Shown: one piece after another, positions 17,306-26,103 of the stretch
How positions within the stretch are numbered: the first letter of the stretch is position 1
How the letters are laid out: each line of letters starts with the position of its first letter
Assembly (NCBI GenBank): GCA_014879675.1
Contig: JACSRQ010000096.1
Span: 1-45,428 of the forward strand
Source: Ignavibacteria bacterium
GTDB lineage: Bacteria; Bacteroidota; Ignavibacteria; Tepidaquicellales; OLB5
DNA: 45,428 nucleotides
Direction: 5' to 3'
Translations under genes and position numbers: made by a program
Notes under the pieces: generated by a model
Seen by the model: the letters and a program-made list of their open reading frames with translations, nothing else
What the model was told of the DNA's origin: nothing
The model's database searches: none

Positions 17306-18769
17306 ATGAAGACCTCTAAACTGATAAATATTTTGAAGACTTTTTCTACAGAGGAAGTAAAGCTCTTTGATAAATTCCTGGCTTCGCCGTTTCATAACAG
17401 CGGCAAAAACTGCAAGCCCTTGTTCAGAGTGATGAAGAAGTACTACCCGGATTTTAAGACTGATATGATCAGCTATGAAAATTTACACAAGAAACTGTAC
17501 CCGGGAAGTAAGTTCAACAAACAGGTGATGTGGAACCTCTCCTCTGCACTGGAAAAGATGGCAAAAGAATTTCTTGAACAAATTGCGCTGAGGAATGATA
17601 AATTCACCCGGATGGAACTTGCTATTTCGGAATTCAGCACAAGAAAACTGGCGTACAATTATTCACAAGCTTTGGGTGAGATGGAAAAAGCAATCGAAAA
17701 GACCGGTTTAGATTACGATCACTTTGATAAAAGATTACATATGGAGATATATAAACAGGATTATTATTTTTTAACTGATAAGATCCAGTTCAAGGGAGAT
17801 TCAACACTGAAATCTGCAGAATACCAGCTAATTCTGTTCTTAAAAATGAACGTTACTGCTTTACGGGACCTGAGAATACTGGAAGAGTATCATAATTATA
17901 AAATTGATACCAATCTTCCTCTCGAAATTGCAGGTAACGTAAATTATGATGCCATTATTGAATACGCGAAAAGGAAAAATTATGAGTATACTTACCTGAT
18001 CGAGCTCTATTATCATTCACTAATGATGCTGCTAAAGCCAAGCAATACAAGGCATGTTGCTAAATTCCGCGAGTTATACCAGGCGAGTTATAAAAAACTA
18101 ACCGATAACGAGCAAAGCACAATGATGCATTGGCTTATCAATTATTGTTTATATAACCTTGATCTAAGCAAAGATGAAAATAACAGGATGGTTTTTGAGC
18201 TTAACGATTTCAGATTGAAAGAGGGTCTGGCCTTTTACCCTGATGACCAGTTATCAAAAACAATTTATCTTCAGATCTTTAATTCGGCACTACGCGCAAA
18301 TGAAATTGAATGGGCTTTAGAATTCATCAATAAATATACCGTAAAACTACTTCCTGAATTCCGTGAAACTATGAAATGCCAAGCTTATGCGTTTTTATAC
18401 TTTCATACTAAAGAATACAGCAAAGCGCTTAATTACCTGTACAAAGTTGAGTTTATTGAGATCATGGATAAGCTCCAGACAAGGATACTTACAGCAAAAA
18501 CACATTACGAGTTAAACGATATGGAAACTTTGCTTAATTATATTGACTCAACAAAACATTTCCTCAACTGTAATCCTTCAATCTCTGAGGTAATCAGGAT
18601 ACAAATTCACACCTTCATAAAATATGTTCATAAGATCGTATTTCTCCGTGAGAGTAAGGACCTTGCCGAAATAAATTCTATTAAAAAAGAAATTACGTCT
18701 ATTGAGGAAATTGCCAGCAAAAGATGGCTGCTGGAAAAACTGGCCGAACTTGCAGACACGGTAAAATAG
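17306..18769 (+). CDS. Unrecognised ~490-residue paralogue family, member C
   Basis: Function unknown; soluble, all-helical. N-terminal module: LINILKTFSTEEVKLFDKFL, SPFHNSGKN, and YPGSKFNKQVMWNLSSALEKM, in which the NYGIMKNL of A, B, E and F is changed. Central helices IEWALEFINKYTVKL and YSKALNYLYKVEF match the TPR-like region of the other members. The C-terminus SKRWLLEKLAELADTVK has the family motif. More distant from A/B than they are from each other. It is divergent from the RHH/S74 operon; TATTTTTG at 17202-17209 is a possible -7 element without a clear -33. Confidence 0.85.
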   Translation: MKTSKLINILKTFSTEEVKLFDKFLASPFHNSGKNCKPLFRVMKKYYPDFKTDMISYENLHKKLYPGSKFNKQVMWNLSSALEKMAKEFLEQIALRNDKFTRMELAISEFSTRKLAYNYSQALGEMEKAIEKTGLDYDHFDKRLHMEIYKQDYYFLTDKIQFKGDSTLKSAEYQLILFLKMNVTALRDLRILEEYHNYKIDTNLPLEIAGNVNYDAIIEYAKRKNYEYTYLIELYYHSLMMLLKPSNTRHVAKFRELYQASYKKLTDNEQSTMMHWLINYCLYNLDLSKDENNRMVFELNDFRLKEGLAFYPDDQLSKTIYLQIFNSALRANEIEWALEFINKYTVKLLPEFRETMKCQAYAFLYFHTKEYSKALNYLYKVEFIEIMDKLQTRILTAKTHYELNDMETLLNYIDSTKHFLNCNPSISEVIRIQIHTFIKYVHKIVFLRESKDLAEINSIKKEITSIEEIASKRWLLEKLAELADTVK

Positions 18770-18933
18770 CCGGGAAACAGGAACATATTTCCTATAAAAT
18801 AGTTAAATTTGAGCAATAGAAATTGCAGAACAGATATATTTGGGTAAGTTTATTCACAAATAACATATAATAAATTAACATATAATGGTCAGCCGAAGGA
18901 GCGAGATCCTTCGCTGCGCTCAGGATTAAAGAA

Positions 18934-19509
18934 ATGGATATAGCAATAGGAATATGTTTGGGGCTGGGACTCGCAGCAAGCTGCGGCTTCCGCGTATTTG
19001 TTCCGCTATTGATAAGCAATATTGCCTCAATGACGGGCATTGTGAATATTGGCGGCGGATTCGAATGGATGGGCTCATGGCCGGCATTCGCAATTTTTCT
19101 AACCGCAACAATTGCGGAAATAGGCGCGTATTACATTCCCGTTTTAGATAATGCGCTTGATACAATTTCTATTCCGCTGGCAACAATAGCCGGCACGCTG
19201 CTCTCGGTAACATTCATAACCGATGTGCCGCCAATGGTGCAGTGGACGCTTGGTATTATAGTGGGCGGCGGCTCTGCCGCGGTGATAAAAAGCGGAGCAA
19301 GCATGGCAAGATTGAAATCAACCGCCTTCACTGCCGGTTGGGCTAACTGGCTCATAGCAACATTTGAGCATGTTACTTCGTTTGTGATGAGTATTCTGAC
19401 GGTATTGCTGCCGATCATAATGGGTGTAATTGCACTATGTATTCTCGGATTCTTTGGCTGGAGATTAGCGGTGAGGCGACCTCATCCAAACCATATCCGA
19501 AAGGGGTAA
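18934..19509 (+). CDS. DUF4126 family membrane protein
   Basis: 191-residue integral inner-membrane protein of unknown function. It opens MDIAIGICLGLGLAASCGFR and has FVPLLISNIASMTG, then segments at about 45-65, 75-100, 105-125 and 150-175, rich in glycine and small residues. The order and the ASCGFR/GS...F pattern match my memory of DUF4126 proteins. The C-terminus is a short basic cytoplasmic tail. The start overlaps no neighbour, and a 160-base gap separates it from paralogue C. Confidence 0.8.
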   Translation: MDIAIGICLGLGLAASCGFRVFVPLLISNIASMTGIVNIGGGFEWMGSWPAFAIFLTATIAEIGAYYIPVLDNALDTISIPLATIAGTLLSVTFITDVPPMVQWTLGIIVGGGSAAVIKSGASMARLKSTAFTAGWANWLIATFEHVTSFVMSILTVLLPIIMGVIALCILGFFGWRLAVRRPHPNHIRKG

Positions 19510-19947
19510 AACAACCCCGCCCCAACCCTCACTGCGGGCAGTCCTTCAGCCCGAGGGGGAGGGAGTTGAGACTCGTGCTCTTTTTTACATATGAAAACTC
19601 ATCCGGTAAGACCGGCTTCTGTAGAGACGATGCGGTGCATCGTCTCATAAATTGCTCCGAATAAATACAACCTGTAGGCGGCATGGCTCGCCTGCCGCAT
19701 GATACCGTCAGGCAAGCCTGACGGCTACATAAACAAAATAATGAAACGGGATTTCGTGTACAAGTGGAGTCCCCGGCAGGAGCTTGTCCGAAGGACTCTT
19801 TTGGAGGAACTCAGAAAATTGTGACCAATAGAGACGATGCTGCCTGACTACCCTGTGCAGTTGCATCGTCTCATAAATTACAAAGTACTTTAGCTTTGAG
19901 ACGACCCGCCGGGTCGTCTCTACAAAAAAACTTTTCTACCATACTAC
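19510..19947. repeat. Palindromic repeat mosaic, partly an inverted copy of 112-235
   Basis: Non-coding. Contains GAGACGATGC-GGT-GCATCGTCTC (19624-19646), a variant with an internal insertion (about 19832-19873) and GAGACGACCCGCCGGGTCGT (19897-). Between them, 19673-19792 reads on the minus strand as the same series found at 112-235: GTCC..AAGCTCC hairpin, CACGAAA..GTTTC hairpin, GTAGCCGTCAGGCTTGCC, GCGGCAGG..TGCCGCCTAC. Confidence 0.8.
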
Positions 19948-21264
19948 ATGAGAAAATTTGTATTTCTGCTTCTTCTTATTCCACTCTTCATTAACTGCTC
20001 GAAGTTAAGCGAGCTTACTTCGCGTGATTCAAAAAAGGAGAAAACGGCTTCGATTGAAAGTACATCGGATATCAAGCCCGGCGAGAATACCTATGGTGTC
20101 GTTGCCGGCGCGCTGGAGTGGAAAGATCCCGGATTTTCGCCCTTCAGCAACCGCAACAGGAAAGATAAGGAGCTTCACTCGCTGCTGAAGTCGCAGGGCG
20201 TTAAGCCGAATAATGTTTCCATGCTGATCGATAACGAAGCAACAGTGGATGCGATGAAGTCAGCCGTGCTTGATGCCCTTGAAAAAGCGCCGGCGGGTTC
20301 AACGTTTCTATTTTACTATGCCGGCCACGGCGTAAAGGATGACGATAGCAGAATCTATTTCGCCAGCTATGATATCACCTCCGGCAATTACAAAAAAACG
20401 GGATTTGATGTAAGCTGGCTGGGAGATGCCATTCGTGATAAGTTCAAAGGCAAGCTGGTATGGCTGCTGGCGGATTGCTGTTACTCCGGTGCGCTGCTGG
20501 ATGAGGCGGAGAAGATCAGTTCCGCAGGAAAAAATGTAATTGTATTGACGTCGGCGGCATCATGCAATATATCAACCGGAAACTGGACCTTCACTCAATC
20601 AATTATTGATTGCCTCTCGGGTTTGCCCCTGGCTGATAGAAACAACGATGGTGTAATTTCAATTAATGAGACCGGCACAGAGCTTGGCGACGCGATGAAA
20701 TTCCGTGAAAGGCAGATGTGCGGGTTTAAGCTCTTTGGTATCGATGAAACGGCGCCGCTTGCAAAAACAAACGGCAGCAAAACAAGTTCAGCGGGAGACT
20801 TCTTTCCGGGGGCGTATTACATGGCTCCCAAAGGCGGCGATATGGCGGCGGTTAGGATTCTAAGCGCTGATAAAAATTCCGTGGAGTGTGAGTTTTATGA
20901 TTACAGTGATAAGTCAACGGCAAGCTTCGGCAAAAATGAGCTGCAGCCGATATACTTTGTAAATTATAAGGTTGGCGATAAGATAAAAGTCTCGTGGGAA
21001 GGGAAATGGTATGATGCCGAAGTAAAAAAGACGCTGAATGATTTTTATTATATCAAATATGCGGGCTACGAAGATTACTGGAATGAATGGGTAGCATATG
21101 ACCGCATAAAAACGGGTAAGGAACGCTCCGCACAGGTTGAACAGAAAGGCGTTTGGTATCCCGCAGAAGTGCTTGAGGAAAAAGACAGCAGGTATTTTAT
21201 CCGCTATACAAATTACAGTTATGTTTGGGATGAATGGGTAGGGAAAGAGAGGATCAAATTCTGA
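19948..21264 (+). CDS. Caspase-family (C14) lipoprotein with EF-hand loop and C-terminal Tudor-knot-like repeats
   Basis: 438 residues. Signal sequence MRKFVFLLLLIPLFINCSKL gives a likely lipoprotein with Cys17. Caspase-fold domain ~48-265: catalytic His127 in FYYAGHG and Cys178 in LLADCCYSG, the HG / DxCxSG pair of C14 peptidases. DRNNDGVISINE (230-241) is a complete EF-hand calcium loop, fitting calcium-dependent metacaspases. From ~297 are three related small beta modules; the last two (340-388 and 397-437) share GxWYxAEVxxxxxxxYxIRYxxYxxxWDEWVxxxRIK, as in Tudor-knot/chromo-barrel domains. A caspase presented outside the cytoplasm with such modules is unusual. TAGCTTTG (19891-19898) upstream is a possible -7 element. 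Confidence 0.88.
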   Translation: MRKFVFLLLLIPLFINCSKLSELTSRDSKKEKTASIESTSDIKPGENTYGVVAGALEWKDPGFSPFSNRNRKDKELHSLLKSQGVKPNNVSMLIDNEATVDAMKSAVLDALEKAPAGSTFLFYYAGHGVKDDDSRIYFASYDITSGNYKKTGFDVSWLGDAIRDKFKGKLVWLLADCCYSGALLDEAEKISSAGKNVIVLTSAASCNISTGNWTFTQSIIDCLSGLPLADRNNDGVISINETGTELGDAMKFRERQMCGFKLFGIDETAPLAKTNGSKTSSAGDFFPGAYYMAPKGGDMAAVRILSADKNSVECEFYDYSDKSTASFGKNELQPIYFVNYKVGDKIKVSWEGKWYDAEVKKTLNDFYYIKYAGYEDYWNEWVAYDRIKTGKERSAQVEQKGVWYPAEVLEEKDSRYFIRYTNYSYVWDEWVGKERIKF

Positions 21265-21827
21265 GCGAAGCGAAGAATCTATACATGGATCCTTTCTCTC
21301 GTTCCCAAGCTCCTGCTTGGGAACGCAGATGAGTTCGAAGCTCTGCTTCAGGAAACGGCGAGCACTGTCAGGCTTCAATAATTATCATTACGAAACAGAG
21401 TTTCGTGTGCAAGTGGAGTCCCAAGCTGGAGCTTGGGACTCAGAAAAAGTCCTGGCATAATATGTTTGTCGGACTGAGCGGAGTCGAAGTCCGAACAAAT
21501 AAGGCAAACCCGCCCTTCGACTTCGCTCAGGGACACAAAGTAAATTTTAAATGTCACCGGTAGAGACGATGCGGCGCATCGTCCCAAAACTTTAGGAGTC
21601 TGAAATATCCAAGCATACCATTTAGATTCATTGAATAAAATCCCCATCGGAAATTCACTCCAAGCGAAAAAATCGAATAAAGTACAATATAGAAAACCTG
21701 CAGTTATGCTCCCCCTTTTCAAGGGGGATTTTTAGTTAAGACATTCATTTCAACGGTATCTTTTAACATGAAACCAAACAGCCCTAATGGTAGTTAAAGA
21801 AGAAAATTACAGACCATTAGATAAAAT
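21265..21827. repeat. Palindromic repeat mosaic with terminator-like hairpin
   Basis: No gene seen. Holds GTTCCCAAGCTCCTGCTTGG (21301-), the CGAAACAGAGTTTCG and GTCCCAAGCTGGAGCTTGGG hairpins (21390-21440, inverted relative to 112-170), TCGGACTGAGCGGAGTCGAA and CCCTTCGACTTCGCTCAGGG hairpins (about 21468-21535), and a GACGATGCGGCGCATCGTC unit (21566-). CCCCCTT / AAGGGGG with a three-base loop followed by ATTTTTAG (21711-21733) could end transcription. Confidence 0.75.
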
Positions 21828-22550
21828 ATGAGCTCACTGATCAGCCGTTTGCGGGATAACAATCGTTTAAGTATCACCATAATTCTAGCCCTTTCCTGCC
21901 TTCTAAGCGTTTCTCTGCAGTTTTTCCGGATGTATTATTCCGGATTTTATACTTACCTGTTCCTCAACTGGAATCTCTTCCTTGCAATACTGCCGTATGT
22001 GATCTCGACTTTATTCCTGCTATACTACCGGAAGATAAACTCACTTTTCTTCACTGCCATAATACTAATGGCGTGGCTGCTGATATTCCCAAATGCGCCA
22101 TATATTGTTACCGATTTCTTTCATCTTGAGCCGCGGGCAAATGTACCGTACTGGTTCGATCTCGGGCTGATATTTTCATTCGCGTGGAACGGTCTGATTT
22201 TAGGATTCATTTCGCTGTATGATATCCAGACTGCGCTAACGCGGCGCTTCAGCGCCGTTAAGGGCTGGGCATTCGCGATATTTTCGCTCGTGCTTGGCAG
22301 CTTCGGGATATATCTAGGCAGGTTCGAGAGGTTTAACAGTTGGGATGTACTGACAAATCCGGTGGCTCTGTTTGTGGATATCGCGAATCGTTTTATTCAC
22401 CCAATGCAGCACCCGCGCACAATGCTTATGACAATGTTGTTTTCCGCAGTGCTTATATTAGGTTATGTAACATTGGTTGTGATGTTCAAGCCGGGCAGGG
22501 TGGATAGTAAGGGAAATTTAGAAACCCATTTATTTAAAAAAGAGAACTGA
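21828..22550 (+). CDS. DUF1361 family membrane protein
   Basis: 240-residue integral membrane protein, function unknown. About six hydrophobic segments. The signature LLIFPNAPYIVTDFFHLEPR (83-102) followed by PYWFDLGLIFSFAWNGLILG and LGRFERFNSWDVLTNP is characteristic of DUF1361. It is flanked by a repeat mosaic upstream and converges with the YCF48-like gene only 12 bases downstream, so no operon partner is suggested. Confidence 0.85.
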   Translation: MSSLISRLRDNNRLSITIILALSCLLSVSLQFFRMYYSGFYTYLFLNWNLFLAILPYVISTLFLLYYRKINSLFFTAIILMAWLLIFPNAPYIVTDFFHLEPRANVPYWFDLGLIFSFAWNGLILGFISLYDIQTALTRRFSAVKGWAFAIFSLVLGSFGIYLGRFERFNSWDVLTNPVALFVDIANRFIHPMQHPRTMLMTMLFSAVLILGYVTLVVMFKPGRVDSKGNLETHLFKKEN

Positions 22551-22562
22551 TTATTATAAAGA

Positions 22563-23834
22563 TTATTTTATTAATGCCATTTTCATGGTTTTCGTAAACC
22601 TCCCCTTAGAGTTAAATGAAGTAAACATATAAAAATATACTCCACTTGAAAGTTTTGTTCCGTCAAAATCAATTTCAAAACTACCCGGAGTAAGTTTTTC
22701 GTTAACCAGAGTTGCAATTTTATTACCAAGAATATCAAATATCGAAATATTTGTTTGTGATTCAGATGTACCTGCTATATCAAACCTTATTTTCGTAACC
22801 GGATTAAACGGATTGGGATAATTTTGAGACACAGAAAAATGCAACGGTATTTCTGATGAAGTATTATTTACGGAAACTACCCCACCTCCATTTGTTGTTT
22901 TTAGAATATTCCCGTTATACCCGACAGCCCAGCCAGTATTAGCATTGATAAAACTCATTGAATACAGATCAAACCCTCCGCTATATTGCGGATACCAATT
23001 AAAACCCCCGTCAAACGTTCTAAAAATTACACCCGAGCTGTTCTGTCCCGAAATCCAACCGTTATTTGAATCTGAAAAGTATACTGATTTAAGTCGATAA
23101 TCTCCTAGAGATTGAATACTCCAGTTCTGTCCGGCATTAGTTGTCTTTATAACATTTCCTCCATATCCAACACACCAACCGGTAGTATGATTAATAAAAC
23201 AAACAGAGTATAGTTCTTTTGATATTACGTTAGGTTTTGCTAACCAGTTTAAACCACCATTTGATGTAGTTAAAATAGTATCACGGAAATTTTCATCGCC
23301 GCCAACGCACCATCCCGAATTTTTGTCAATAAAAAAAATTGAATTTAGCGAACACGAGTAATTTGAATTTCCGTGTTGTATTATCCAGTTTGTTCCACCG
23401 TTCGTAGTCTTGATAATTTCTTGTTGAGAACCAACAACCCACCCGGTATCTTTATTCAAAAAATATATTGAAAATAAAAAGCCGGTAAAGTTTGAAATAT
23501 TGATATTCAGCCAAGAAATGCCACCATTGGTCGTCTTTATTGCGCGTGGACCATTAAAGCCCACAACCCAACCCGTATTATAATCAATAAAAAAAATAGA
23601 ATAAGGATATTGAATTGCAATTGAAGTAGTTATCCAGTTCAAACCACCGTTTGTTGTGGAGACGACTTTCCCGAATGATTGTTGATACCATCCTGTTGCC
23701 CATCCAGTATTTTGATCCTTAAAACATACAGAATATAAAGTTACGTTTGCACCACTATTAAATAAAGTCCATTGAGAAAATGATTTTTGCGTGATACTTA
23801 ATATTACAAAAAAGAGTATTAATTTTATTTTCAT
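22563..23834 (-). CDS. Secreted YCF48-type beta-propeller protein with T9SS sorting domain
   Basis: 423 residues from ATG at 23834 (MKIKLILFFVILSITQKSFS signal peptide). A longer frame from a TTG at 23858 is rejected because that codon lies in the promoter element. Seven repeats of about 45 residues, with the pattern VFFxDxNTGWxVGxxGxIxKTTNGGxNW, are the YCF48/BNR type seen in photosystem II assembly factor HCF136 and in many secreted Bacteroidota propellers. The C-terminus, from SQNYPNPFNPVTKIRF to KTMKMALIK, is a T9SS type A domain with a slightly longer final hairpin (TSFNSKGRFTKTM). Extracellular role unknown. Confidence 0.9.
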   Translation of the reverse strand: MKIKLILFFVILSITQKSFSQWTLFNSGANVTLYSVCFKDQNTGWATGWYQQSFGKVVSTTNGGLNWITTSIAIQYPYSIFFIDYNTGWVVGFNGPRAIKTTNGGISWLNINISNFTGFLFSIYFLNKDTGWVVGSQQEIIKTTNGGTNWIIQHGNSNYSCSLNSIFFIDKNSGWCVGGDENFRDTILTTSNGGLNWLAKPNVISKELYSVCFINHTTGWCVGYGGNVIKTTNAGQNWSIQSLGDYRLKSVYFSDSNNGWISGQNSSGVIFRTFDGGFNWYPQYSGGFDLYSMSFINANTGWAVGYNGNILKTTNGGGVVSVNNTSSEIPLHFSVSQNYPNPFNPVTKIRFDIAGTSESQTNISIFDILGNKIATLVNEKLTPGSFEIDFDGTKLSSGVYFYMFTSFNSKGRFTKTMKMALIK

Positions 23835-23855
23835 TAACCTATCAGCATATTTATA

Positions 23856-23863
23856 CAAATATA
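23856..23863 (-). promoter_or_regulatory. -7 element of the YCF48-like gene
   Basis: Minus-strand TATATTTG, an exact TAnnTTTG, about 20 bases before the chosen ATG. No clear TTTG was found at -33. Confidence 0.5.
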
Positions 23864-23952
23864 AGGTTTATTAGATGTTAATTCTTGTCCTAAAAGTGCT
23901 CAATAAATTTATTGTACATAATAGATTTTTAATTTATGGCTTAACTTTTGGG

Positions 23953-23983
23953 TTTAAAGCATTAATTCTTTAGGGTATCTTTG
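23953..23983 (+). promoter_or_regulatory. Promoter of ettA
   Basis: TTTA (23953-23956), 19 bases, TATCTTTG (23976-23983). An exact TTTG also lies at 23947-23950 but with a longer 25-base spacer. The 5' leader would be about 50 bases. Confidence 0.65.
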
Positions 23984-24037
23984 CCCCTTACCAACAAATC
24001 ATATACATAGATAAATTAACAGGAAAAAAACAGAATA

Positions 24038-25711
24038 ATGGCAGATAATAAAATTATATTTTCAATGGTGGGGGTTAGCAAAACTTTCCCGCCGCAGAAA
24101 CAGGTATTAAAGAACATTTACCTTTCGTTCTTTTACGGGGCTAAGATCGGCATTATCGGTCTGAACGGCTCGGGTAAATCAACCCTGCTGAAAATTATCG
24201 CCGGCGTTGAAGATAACTTTAATGGCGAAGTTCATTTCACGAAGGAGTATTCCATAGGTCTGCTGGAGCAGGAGCCGCATATTGATGAAACCAAGACCGT
24301 GAAAGAAATTATCCAGGAAGGCGCGCAGGAAGTTGTTGATATACTGAAAGAGTATGAAGAAGTGAACAACAAGTTTTCAGAGCCGATGGATGATGATGAA
24401 ATGACGAAGCTTATCGAAAGACAGGGCGAGCTTACCGAGCTGATAGATCACCACAACGGCTGGGAGCTTGACGCAAAACTTGAGCGCGCAATGGATGCCC
24501 TGCGCACACCGGATGGCGATGCGTTAATTAAAAATTTAAGCGGCGGTGAAAAACGCCGTGTTGCACTTTGCAGGCTGTTATTAAAAGAGCCTGATATTCT
24601 ATTACTTGATGAGCCGACCAACCATCTTGATGCTGAATCAATTGACTGGCTGGAACAGCACTTGAAGCAGTACAAAGGAACGGTTATTGCAATTACACAT
24701 GACAGGTATTTCCTTGATAATGTTGCAGGCTGGATACTTGAGCTTGATCGCGGCGAGGGAATTCCATGGGAAGGAAATTACTCAAGCTGGCTAGAACAAA
24801 AAACCACGAGATTAGAGCAGGAAGAGAAGCAGGAATCAAAACGCCGCAAAACCCTGGAGCGGGAGCTTGAATGGGTGAGAATGTCACCGCGCGCAAGGCA
24901 TGCAAAATCAAAGGCAAGGCTGCAGAATTATGATACGATGATGAATGAGGATACCAAGCAGAAGGAAGAGAAGCTTGAGATATTCATTCCGAACGGTCCT
25001 CGTTTAGGCAACAAAGTAATTGATGCTGTGAAGATCAAAAAAGCCTTCGGCGATAAGTTATTGTTTGATAACCTGAACTTTCAGCTTCCTCCTGCGGGAA
25101 TTGTTGGTATTATCGGGCCAAACGGCGCGGGTAAAACAACGCTGTTCCGGATGATACTGGGCACAGAAAAACCCGATGGCGGCGATTTTGAGATCGGTGA
25201 AACCGTGCAGGTGGGTTATGTTGACCAGGCTCATGCTGAAATAGATCCCGAAAAAACAGTTTGGGAAGCTATTTCCGAAGGCGCGGAGTTTATTGAGCTT
25301 GGCGGCAAGCAATTCAACAGCCGCGCGTATGTATCGCGCTTCAACTTCAGTGGTACGGATCAGAGCAAAAAAGTCGGCGTACTTTCGGGCGGTGAGCGTA
25401 ACAGGCTGCATTTAGCGTTGACGCTTAAATCACAGGCTAATGTTTTGCTGCTTGATGAACCAACGAATGATATCGACGTAAATACGCTCCGTGCACTGGA
25501 AGAAGCGCTGGAAGATTTCGCAGGATGTGCGGTGATAATATCACATGACCGCTGGTTTCTTGATAGGGTTGCAACTCATATATTGGCGTTTGAAGGTGAT
25601 TCAGAAGTCTATTATTTCGAAGGCGGCTACACGGATTATGAAGAGGCGAAGAAAAAACGTTTAGGCGATATTGAACCCAAGAGGGTGAGATATAAGAAGC
25701 TGGTAGAGTAG
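24038..25711 (+). CDS. ettA: Energy-dependent translational throttle protein EttA (ABC-F ATPase)
   Basis: 557 residues, close to the 555 of E. coli EttA. Cytoplasmic ribosome-associated ATPase that binds the E site and gates entry to the elongation cycle according to ATP/ADP. Two ABC domains in one chain: Walker A GLNGSGKST (~42-50) and GPNGAGKTT (~361-369); signature LSGGEKRR and LSGGERNR; Walker B LLLLDEPTNHLD and VLLLDEPTNDID. Between the first Walker A and signature lies the EttA-type arm insertion (DDDEMTKLIERQGELTELID), and the charged linker LEQEEKQESKRRKTLERELE joins the domains. No membrane segment. It has its own promoter; no operon partner. Confidence 0.96.
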   Translation: MADNKIIFSMVGVSKTFPPQKQVLKNIYLSFFYGAKIGIIGLNGSGKSTLLKIIAGVEDNFNGEVHFTKEYSIGLLEQEPHIDETKTVKEIIQEGAQEVVDILKEYEEVNNKFSEPMDDDEMTKLIERQGELTELIDHHNGWELDAKLERAMDALRTPDGDALIKNLSGGEKRRVALCRLLLKEPDILLLDEPTNHLDAESIDWLEQHLKQYKGTVIAITHDRYFLDNVAGWILELDRGEGIPWEGNYSSWLEQKTTRLEQEEKQESKRRKTLERELEWVRMSPRARHAKSKARLQNYDTMMNEDTKQKEEKLEIFIPNGPRLGNKVIDAVKIKKAFGDKLLFDNLNFQLPPAGIVGIIGPNGAGKTTLFRMILGTEKPDGGDFEIGETVQVGYVDQAHAEIDPEKTVWEAISEGAEFIELGGKQFNSRAYVSRFNFSGTDQSKKVGVLSGGERNRLHLALTLKSQANVLLLDEPTNDIDVNTLRALEEALEDFAGCAVIISHDRWFLDRVATHILAFEGDSEVYYFEGGYTDYEEAKKKRLGDIEPKRVRYKKLVE

Positions 25712-25785
25712 TTGAGTGGTGAGATAGTGAACTGGTGAAATAGTGAGATTGTGAAATAGTGATCTGGTGAAATTGTAGGTGAGAT
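25712..25785. repeat. Degenerate ~9-10 bp tandem repeat after ettA
   Basis: GTGAGATAGTGAACTGGTGA and related units (GTGAAATA, GTGAGATT, GTGATCTG, GTGAAATT) repeat directly after the ettA stop codon. Similar low-complexity tracts follow other genes here (43887-43960). Confidence 0.65.
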
Positions 25786-26103
25786 TTTTTAACATGCCGC
25801 TCCTACGGAGCTCTAAAAAATTAATCACCAAAACTACAAACATATCGCTCCTACGGAGCAATCTAAAATTCCCAAACTGGAGTTTGGGAATGAGGGCTCC
25901 CTGTGAGACGATGCGCCGCATCGTCTCACAGCCTGCAAAGTTTATTAATTTTGAGACGACTCACCCATGCCTTCGGCTTGGCAGGCGAGTCGTCTCTACA
26001 GTATCCCTTAAAAGAAAATAAATAAGATTCTCACATTACAAAACTGGGGTTTGGGAATGAGGGAAAAGAAATTATAGTTTACTTTCTCCGCGGGTTAGGG
26101 ACA
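25786..26103. repeat. Palindromic repeats downstream of ettA
   Basis: Contains two CTCCTACGGAGC palindromes (about 25801 and 25850), ATTCCCAAACTGGAGTTTGG (25868-25891), GAGACGATGCGCCGCATCGT (about 25905-25927), then a TAATTTTG (25946-25953) running into GAGACGACTC...GAGTCGTCTC with a long loop, and half of the CCCAAACTGG module (26040-26060). No gene. Confidence 0.75.
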
